This document shows positions 5,903 through 10,085 of a stretch of 10,085 bases of DNA, one piece after another. The notes below the pieces were generated by a model. It was not told the origin of the DNA, searched no databases, and saw only the letters and a list, made by a program, of their open reading frames with translations. The stretch is from Thermoleophilia bacterium. Lineage in GTDB: Bacteria; Actinomycetota; Thermoleophilia; Gaiellales; SKUG01. The stretch is from positions 1 to 10,085 of the forward strand of contig JAOPYU010000194.1 of the NCBI GenBank assembly GCA_025964455.1. The letters run 5' to 3'. The first letter of the stretch is position 1, and each line of letters begins with the position of its first letter. The translations under genes were made by a program, and so were the position numbers.

Positions 5903-6739
5903 ATGGCCATCATGGGATTCAACCCCGCCGCCGAGATGTCACAGCTGCGAAACCAGCAGACGCTCGCCATGCAGGCATCCGCACCCGCCGCAGCCGCAGC
6001 CGCACCGGCTGATCCGGCCGCCGCTGCCGCAGCTGGAGCCGCCGCACCCGGCGCCGCCGCTGACGCAGCCATCGGCGCTCAGGCGGTGCAAGCTCCGCCG
6101 TCCACCTCGAAGATCGTGCTCCAGTCGGTCCTCAAGGGAGCGATGACCGGCGCATCGGTGACGCTCGGCCTCAAGCAGTTCGGTCCGCTGCTGCTGAAGG
6201 TGCCGTTCCTGTCCAAGATGCTCACCCCGGCGCTCGGCTTCCTGAGCAAGCTGCCGATCGTGGGCAAGGTGCTTCCGATGCTCGGCAAGGCCGGCATCCA
6301 GGGCTTCCTGATCGCAGGTCTCATCGGGGCCGGAGTTGGTGCCATCGCAGGCGCCCTCGGCGGGCTCAAGAAGGCGAAGGCGGCCGCTGCCGAGTACGCC
6401 GAGGCGATGGCCGCGCAGCAGGCGCAGCAGCCGCCGGCCGGCGACCCGGTCAACGCGCCGGCTCCCGAGGCGGCGCCTGCCCCAGCACCTGCACCGGTCA
6501 AGCCCAAGTACAAGAGCTGGATCATCGCTCGCAGCGGCTCGACGGCTCGCACCGGCGGCAGCATGGGTCACTACACGACCCGCAAGGGCGACACGATGGC
6601 GCAGCTCGCCAAGCGCTTCCACACGACGCCGGCGGAGATCAAGCGCCTGAACCCGGGCATCGGCTCGGACGTGCCGGTCGGCACGAAGCTGAAGCTGAAG
6701 CGCAAGGTCGTCCCGACCGCCACGCGCTGGAAGGGCTGA
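5903..6739 (+). CDS. Glycine-zipper protein with C-terminal LysM domain
   Basis: The protein has 278 residues from ATG 5903, with GGGAGGAG (5886-5893) 9 nt upstream. The order is: a short polar N-terminus without a Sec signal (MAIMGFNPAAEMSQLRNQQT); an Ala/Pro-rich linker (25-66); a hydrophobic, Lys-dotted region (70-155) that ends in a glycine zipper (IAGLIGAGVGAIAGALGG, 137-154); an Ala-rich helix (155-175); a Pro/Ala linker (177-199); a basic segment; and a LysM domain (222-267: HYTTRKGDTMAQLAKRF...IKRLNPGI...VPVGTKLKL). LysM binds N-acetylglucosamine-containing glycans, mainly peptidoglycan, so an envelope location is likely even though the export route is unclear. No hydrolase domain is present. 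The 241 bp before it (5662-5902) hold only small palindromes (5691-5700, 5740-5751) and no clear promoter. The architecture parallels the protein encoded at 3559-4629. Confidence 0.8.
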   Translation: MAIMGFNPAAEMSQLRNQQTLAMQASAPAAAAAAPADPAAAAAAGAAAPGAAADAAIGAQAVQAPPSTSKIVLQSVLKGAMTGASVTLGLKQFGPLLLKVPFLSKMLTPALGFLSKLPIVGKVLPMLGKAGIQGFLIAGLIGAGVGAIAGALGGLKKAKAAAAEYAEAMAAQQAQQPPAGDPVNAPAPEAAPAPAPAPVKPKYKSWIIARSGSTARTGGSMGHYTTRKGDTMAQLAKRFHTTPAEIKRLNPGIGSDVPVGTKLKLKRKVVPTATRWKG

Positions 6740-6795
6740 GGAGCCCACCTCGCCACGCGGGGAGTGGAACAGGATTGGTCGACCGCAGGAGGTCA

Positions 6796-6996
6796 CACCC
6801 GTTCGCGGGTGCCTCGGCCGGCCATCGCACCACCCTCCCTCCCCCCGCACCACCCAGCAGGCAGCTGCCTCCTCCCTCCCCTCGCGCCGCTGCCTGCGCC
6901 CCGATCGCCCCGTCCTGACGGTCCTGCGGACGATCGGAATGCGAACACCTCCCTCCCTCGCACGCTGCAGGGCCCCGGATCTCCGGGGCCCTGCGG
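6796..6996 (+). ncRNA. Candidate structured RNA with C-rich (anti-Shine-Dalgarno) loops
   Basis: No coding gene fits this stretch, but it folds in an ordered way. There is a CACCCG-TTCG-CGGGTG hairpin (6796-6811). A tract with direct repeats GCACCACCC (6827-6835, 6847-6855) brackets TCCCTCCCCCC. A 9-bp stem, GCAGGCAGC (6857-6865) with GCTGCCTGC (6889-6897), exposes a 23-nt loop rich in CCTCC. A 7-bp stem joins 6901-6907 to 6931-6937. A 5-bp stem, TGCGA/TCGCA (6940-6944, 6958-6962), has a loop containing CCTCCCTCCC. A terminator-like hairpin follows (6965-6996). Multiple stem-loops with C-rich loops followed by a terminator recall actinobacterial 6C RNA, though the C runs here are broken by T. 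It may be an independent sRNA or the 3' UTR of the LysM gene. I found no convincing promoter. Confidence 0.35.
6965..6996 (+). terminator. Very strong GC hairpin, probable intrinsic terminator
   Basis: GCAGGGCCCCGGA (6967-6979) pairs perfectly with TCCGGGGCCCTGC (6982-6994) around a 2-nt loop. A T-G wobble and a C-G pair extend the stem at the outer ends. It lies 226 bp after the LysM stop and directly after the C-rich region, so it would end either the LysM transcript or the candidate RNA. No T-run follows. Confidence 0.65.
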
Positions 6997-7020
6997 TCGT
7001 TGGTGCGCCGATGCGAGGTG

Positions 7021-7114
7021 GCGAGGTCTGACGCGCGCCGGACCGCCGCTCCCCCGACTTGTCGCGCAGACCGAGGTCTCCGGGTATCTGGTGCGCGACA
7101 AGTGGTCAGAGGGG
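7021..7114. repeat. 94-bp inverted-repeat unit, copy 1 (REP/BIME-like)
   Basis: The unit contains a perfect 12-bp inverted repeat, ACTTGTCGCGCA (7057-7068) with TGCGCGACAAGT (7092-7103), around a 23-nt loop that holds a smaller GACC-GA-GGTC hairpin. Flanking CCCCC and GGGGG tracts, and the pair TCTGAC/GTCAGA, can extend the pairing. The AGGTCTGAC/GGTCAGAG edges resemble REP-type elements mobilised by REP-associated Y1 transposases, but no transposase lies in the window. Confidence 0.75.
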
Positions 7115-7208
7115 GCGAGGTCTGACGCGCGCCGGACCGCCGTTCCCCCGACTTGTCGCGCAGACCGAGGTCTCCGGGTAGCTGGTGCGCGACAAGTGGT
7201 CAGAGGGG
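7115..7208. repeat. 94-bp inverted-repeat unit, copy 2 (REP/BIME-like)
   Basis: This is a head-to-tail copy of 7021-7114 with two differences (C7049 versus T7143, T7087 versus G7181), so 92 of 94 positions agree. The 12-bp arms (7151-7162, 7186-7197) are unchanged. The near identity shows a recent duplication or gene conversion. Confidence 0.75.
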
Positions 7209-7260
7209 GGCGGGCGCGTCGCCGCGCATGAGTCGCACGCCCGGGCGCGACCGCGCTCGT

Positions 7261-7304
7261 GCGCGATGCGCGCCTGCCGCGTGCGCGCGCCACGTGCATC
7301 GCGC
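7261..7304. other. Long hairpin upstream of the dehydrogenase operon promoter
   Basis: GCGCGATGC (7261-7269) and GCATCGCGC (7296-7304) are perfect 9-bp inverted arms around a GC-rich segment that can itself pair partly through GCGC repeats. The right arm ends 18 bp before the TAGGTT box. It could be a terminator insulating the operon, a regulator site over the -35 region, or a chance structure in alternating GC sequence. Confidence 0.35.
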
Positions 7305-7321
7305 GAACGGCGATTCTGCGA

Positions 7322-7327
7322 TAGGTT
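7322..7327 (+). promoter_or_regulatory. Possible -10 box of the 2-oxoacid dehydrogenase operon
   Basis: TAGGTT fits the TANNNT pattern in an otherwise GC-saturated region. It lies about 90 bp before the ATG at 7415 and would give a leader of roughly 80 nt. The expected -35 position shows no TTGAC-like element and overlaps the right arm of the 7261-7304 hairpin. Confidence 0.35.
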
Positions 7328-7414
7328 CGTGCTTGGCTCGCGAGCACCAGCCCGTCCCTCCCCGACGGTGCGTCCCCGCCCGATCGAGCCGCCCCCACGT
7401 CAAGGAGACCGCCG

Positions 7415-8452
7415 ATGGCCACCGCCGCCCCGGACACGAACCCCAAGGCGCGCTTGCGCGAGCTGGGCCTCGATCGCGAGGACGCGATCGCGATGTACCG
7501 CAACATGCTGATCACGCGCGGCATCGAGGAACGTGGCCACATCCTGTTCCGCCAGGGCAAGATTCCGGGGTCGTTCTACACCGGTCGTGGCAACGAGGGT
7601 GCGGCCGTCGGCGCCGCCGCCGTCACGCGACCGCAGGACCACCTGTGCCCGCAGCAGCGCGACATGGGCGTGCACGTCTCCCGCGGCCTCGAGCCGTGGC
7701 GCATCTTCGCCCAGTACATGGGACGCGTCGGCGGCCCCACGCGCGGTCGCGACGGCAACGTCCACATCGGTGACTTCTCGCTCGGCGTCGTCGGCATGGT
7801 CTCGCACCTGCCGGCCATGCTGCCCGTGGCGGTCGGCCTGGCGCTCACCTATCGGATCAAGGGCGAGCGCGACCGCTGCGCTTTCGCGTGGTGCGGCGAC
7901 GGCGCGTCCGCGCGCGGCGACTTCCACGAGGGCGTCAATCTCGCGGCGGTCCGCAAGCTGCCGATCGTCTTCATCATCGACAACAACCAGTGGGCCTACT
8001 CGACCCCGGGCAACCTCGGCTATAACACCGAGCATCCGTCCGATCGCGCGAAGGGCTACGGCATCGAGAGCGTCGTGGTCGACGGCACCGACGCCCTCTC
8101 GGTCTACGAGGCCGTCAAGACGGCGCGCGACAAGGCCGTCGCCGGCGGCGGCCCGACGGTCGTCGAGCTGGTGACGCTCCGCATGGAGGGCCACGCCGTG
8201 CACGACGATGCCTTCTACGTGCCGAAGGAGGACTTCGAGACGTGGGCCGCCAAGGACCCCGTCGAGCGCATGCGCTCCTTCCTGCTCGAAGCCGGCATGT
8301 CCGAGGACGAGGACGAGGAGATCCGCAGCGGCGTCAAGCGCATGCTCGCGGAGCAGCTCGAGAAGGCCGAGGCATCACCGCAGCCCGACCCGTCCACCGC
8401 CACGACCGGCGTCTACGCCACCCCCGAGGAGCTCGACACGCCGCACCACTGA
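7415..8452 (+). CDS. 2-oxoacid dehydrogenase E1 component, alpha subunit (pyruvate or branched-chain type)
   Basis: The 345-residue protein is the thiamine-diphosphate-binding half of the alpha2beta2 E1 enzyme. E1 decarboxylates a 2-oxoacid and passes the acyl group to the lipoyl arm of E2 in a large cytosolic complex. The ThDP/Mg motif runs from GDG (161-163) to NN (190-191): WCGDGASARGDFHEG...FIIDNNQ. Earlier signatures are RGIEER (35-40), F-R-Q-G-K-I-P-G-S-F-Y (45-55) and the SHLPAMLPVAVGLAL helix. The late loop RMEGHAVHDDAFYVP (256-270) carries the conserved His and DD of this family. Residues 320-345 are a Pro-rich tail beyond the usual core. ATG 7415 has AAGGAG at 7402-7407 with 7 nt spacing. 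It is the first gene of an E1alpha-E1beta-E2 operon. Substrate (pyruvate, branched-chain oxoacid or acetoin) cannot be settled from sequence, so I give no symbol. Confidence 0.93.
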   Translation: MATAAPDTNPKARLRELGLDREDAIAMYRNMLITRGIEERGHILFRQGKIPGSFYTGRGNEGAAVGAAAVTRPQDHLCPQQRDMGVHVSRGLEPWRIFAQYMGRVGGPTRGRDGNVHIGDFSLGVVGMVSHLPAMLPVAVGLALTYRIKGERDRCAFAWCGDGASARGDFHEGVNLAAVRKLPIVFIIDNNQWAYSTPGNLGYNTEHPSDRAKGYGIESVVVDGTDALSVYEAVKTARDKAVAGGGPTVVELVTLRMEGHAVHDDAFYVPKEDFETWAAKDPVERMRSFLLEAGMSEDEDEEIRSGVKRMLAEQLEKAEASPQPDPSTATTGVYATPEELDTPHH

Positions 8453-8499
8453 AGGAGTGGTGACCACCGGTTCGAGTGACACGAGAAGGAAGTTTCGAC

Positions 8500-9474
8500 A
8501 TGGCTCAGATGACGTACCTGCAGGCGATCAGCGATGGTCTGCGCGAGGAGATGCGGCGCGACGAACGCGTCTTCCTGATCGGCGAGGACATCGGCGTGTA
8601 CGGCGGCGCCTTCAAGGTGACCGACGGATTCCAGAAGGAGTTCGGGGAGTGGCGCGTCATCGATTCGCCGCTCTCGGAGACGGCCATCGTCGGTGCGTGC
8701 ACCGGCGCCGCCCTCGGTGGCATGCGCCCTGTCGCGGAGATGCAGTTCGCCGACTTCGTCTCGTGCGCCTGGGACCACCTCACCACCGTGAGCGCGAAGC
8801 AGTACTACCGGATGGGCACGCCGATTCCGATGACGGTCCGCCTGCCCTGTGGCGGCGGCTTCTCGGGCGGCCCGTTCCACTCGCAGATGTACGACGGCTA
8901 CTTCGCGCACGTGCCCGGGCTCAAGGTCGTGCTGCCCGCGACGCCGGAGGATGCCAAGGGCATGATGATCGAGGCGATCCGCGATCCCAACCCGGTGCTC
9001 TTCTTCGAGCACAAGCACCTGTACCGCCGGATCAAGGGCGAGGTGCCCGAGGGCGTGTACACGGTCCCGTTCGGCAAGGCGCGGACGGCCCGCGAGGGTG
9101 CCGACGTGACGATCGTCGCCTGGAGCGCGATGGTCCACGTCGCGATGGAGGCTGCCGAGCAGCTCGCCGGCGAGGGCATCGACTGCGAGGTGCTCGACAT
9201 GCGCACGATCTCGCCGCTCGACTTCGAGGCGATCGCCACCAGCGTCACCAAGACGTCCAAGGCGCTCGTGCTCTACGAGGACACGCGCACCGGCGGCTTC
9301 GGCGGCGAGATCAGCGCGCGGATCGCGGAGGAGCTGTTCGAGACGCTCGACGCACCCGTGCGCCGCGTCGCCACGGCCGACTGCCCGATCCCGTTCTCAC
9401 CGATCCTCGAGAAGGAAGTCCTGCCCCAGACCGCTGACGTGGTCGAGGCAGTGCGCGAGCTCTCGGCATACTGA
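8500..9474 (+). CDS. 2-oxoacid dehydrogenase E1 component, beta subunit
   Basis: The protein has 324 residues from ATG 8500, chosen over an in-frame GTG at 8476 because GAAGGAAG (8485-8492) sits 7 nt before the ATG. The ThDP pyrimidine-binding domain begins MTYLQAISDGLREEM and includes GEDIGVYGG (28-36). In DSPLSET (55-61), E60 corresponds to the glutamate that activates ThDP. GPFHSQ holds H127, the conserved catalytic His at the active-site entrance. The C-terminal transketolase-type domain (about 200-324: VTIVAWSAMVH, VLDMRTISPLD, GGFGGEI) contributes to dimer and E2 contacts. It starts 47 bp after the alpha gene. All core motifs and the length are normal. It forms the alpha2beta2 E1 with the upstream product. 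Confidence 0.94.
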   Translation: MAQMTYLQAISDGLREEMRRDERVFLIGEDIGVYGGAFKVTDGFQKEFGEWRVIDSPLSETAIVGACTGAALGGMRPVAEMQFADFVSCAWDHLTTVSAKQYYRMGTPIPMTVRLPCGGGFSGGPFHSQMYDGYFAHVPGLKVVLPATPEDAKGMMIEAIRDPNPVLFFEHKHLYRRIKGEVPEGVYTVPFGKARTAREGADVTIVAWSAMVHVAMEAAEQLAGEGIDCEVLDMRTISPLDFEAIATSVTKTSKALVLYEDTRTGGFGGEISARIAEELFETLDAPVRRVATADCPIPFSPILEKEVLPQTADVVEAVRELSAY

Positions 9475-9545
9475 TACCGCTCGGCCGGGCATGAGTCCGG
9501 TCGAGGGACACCAGCGACACCACACCGAATCGGAGATCCACCACC

Positions 9546-10085
9546 ATGAGCACCGTTGTCGACGTCGTGATGCCCCAGATGGGCGTGAGCGTGAGCGAGG
9601 GGACCATCTCGCAGTGGCTCAAGGCCGAGGGCGAGCACATCGAGAAGGACGAGACGCTGCTCGAGATCTCGACCGACAAGGTCGACACCGAGGTGCCGAG
9701 CCCGGCCAGCGGCATCGTCTCCAAGATCCACACCGCCGAGGGTGACACCGTCGACGTCGGCACGCTGCTGGCCCAGATCGAGATCGGCGGGGCTGGCGCG
9801 ACGGATGCGCCCGCCGCCCCGGCTGCCGGTGAGCAGACCTCGATGGCCGAGGAGATCCCCGCCGCGCCCGCGACGCCCACCGAGTCGGTGCCGAACGATC
9901 CGGCTCCGGCCCCCGCGGCAGTCGCAGCGCCCGTCGCGCCGCCGGCTGCAGCTCCGGCCGCCGTGGCAGCGCCCGCCGCTGCCGCCGTGCCCGGCCGATT
10001 CGTGTCGCCCGTCGTGGCCCGCATCGCATCCGAGCAGGGCATCGACCCCAACACCGTGCCCGGCACCGGGAGCGGTGGCCGCGTC
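9546..10085 (+). CDS. 2-oxoacid dehydrogenase E2 component (dihydrolipoamide acyltransferase), 3' end missing
   Basis: The first 180 codons are present and the frame stays open to the window edge. ATG 9546 has GGAG at 9532-9535, 10 nt upstream, and begins 71 bp after the E1beta stop. Residues 4-77 form one lipoyl domain: VVMPQMGVSVSEGTI, then EISTDKVDTEVPSP with K45 as the lipoylation site, ending LLAQIE. Residues 79-148 are a mobile Ala/Pro-rich linker. From about 150, RFVSPVVARIASEQGIDPNTVPGTGSGG is the peripheral subunit-binding domain that holds E1 and/or E3. The acyltransferase domain with the HxxxDG motif lies beyond the window. The enzyme moves the acyl group from its lipoyl arm to CoA. 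Whether the complex makes acetyl-CoA or branched acyl-CoA is open. Only one lipoyl domain is seen. Confidence 0.93.
   Translation, partial: MSTVVDVVMPQMGVSVSEGTISQWLKAEGEHIEKDETLLEISTDKVDTEVPSPASGIVSKIHTAEGDTVDVGTLLAQIEIGGAGATDAPAAPAAGEQTSMAEEIPAAPATPTESVPNDPAPAPAAVAAPVAPPAAAPAAVAAPAAAAVPGRFVSPVVARIASEQGIDPNTVPGTGSGGRV

Noticed and set aside
7021..7208. CRISPR array
   Set aside because: Only two adjacent long units with no unique spacers between them, and no cas genes. It is a tandem duplication of an inverted-repeat element.
6764..7231. Open reading frame of about 155 codons through the 675-bp gap, with AGGAGGT at 6787-6793 before a GTG at 6809
   Set aside because: It reads through the C-rich tract, the strong hairpin and both repeat copies, has low-complexity Pro/Arg content and no recognisable domain. 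The GTG is 15 nt from the SD, inside a hairpin arm.

Overview
The window is a very GC-rich bacterial chromosome segment with strong G/C preference at third codon positions. It also has GTG starts, TANNNT -10 boxes sitting 6-7 nt before start codons (leaderless-type promoters) and long GC hairpins without U-tracts. I infer an actinobacterium. The Ig-like repeat style of the first protein and the Ala/Pro/Gly-rich proteins would fit Thermoleophilia (Solirubrobacterales), but that placement is a guess and no marker gene is present.

Layout. 1-1161: 3' part of a large exported or surface-type protein with an Ig-like domain. 1234-2693: a small ASCH-domain protein, followed immediately by a three-TM membrane protein that resembles DUF3137-type proteins and may start at a CTG codon. 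2668-3375 (minus strand): a YgeA-type aspartate/glutamate racemase, converging on and overlapping the membrane protein gene. 3559-4629: a glycine-zipper protein with Gln/Gly repeats and a C-terminal coiled coil. 4630-4773: a compact intergenic region with two strong hairpins and a perfect 16-bp palindrome, ending in a leaderless-type promoter. 4774-5661: a two-gene unit of a four-CxxC zinc-ribbon protein and a THEM6-like hotdog thioesterase. 5903-6739: a second glycine-zipper protein, ending in a LysM domain. 6740-7414: a 675-bp non-coding stretch holding a candidate RNA with C-rich loops, a strong terminator-like hairpin, a tandem pair of 94-bp inverted-repeat units and a hairpin in front of the next promoter. 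7415-10085: an E1alpha-E1beta-E2 operon for a pyruvate or branched-chain 2-oxoacid dehydrogenase complex, with E2 cut by the window edge.

Functionally, the right third is ordinary central metabolism: E1 decarboxylates a 2-oxoacid and E2 takes the acyl group on its lipoyl arm. The middle is less understood. Two proteins without Sec signals share an Ala/Gly-rich, GxxxG-type hydrophobic core, and one has a peptidoglycan-binding LysM domain, so a cell-envelope role is plausible. The least explained parts are the 675-bp non-coding stretch, the palindrome-promoter arrangement at 4731-4773 and the glycine-zipper protein pair.
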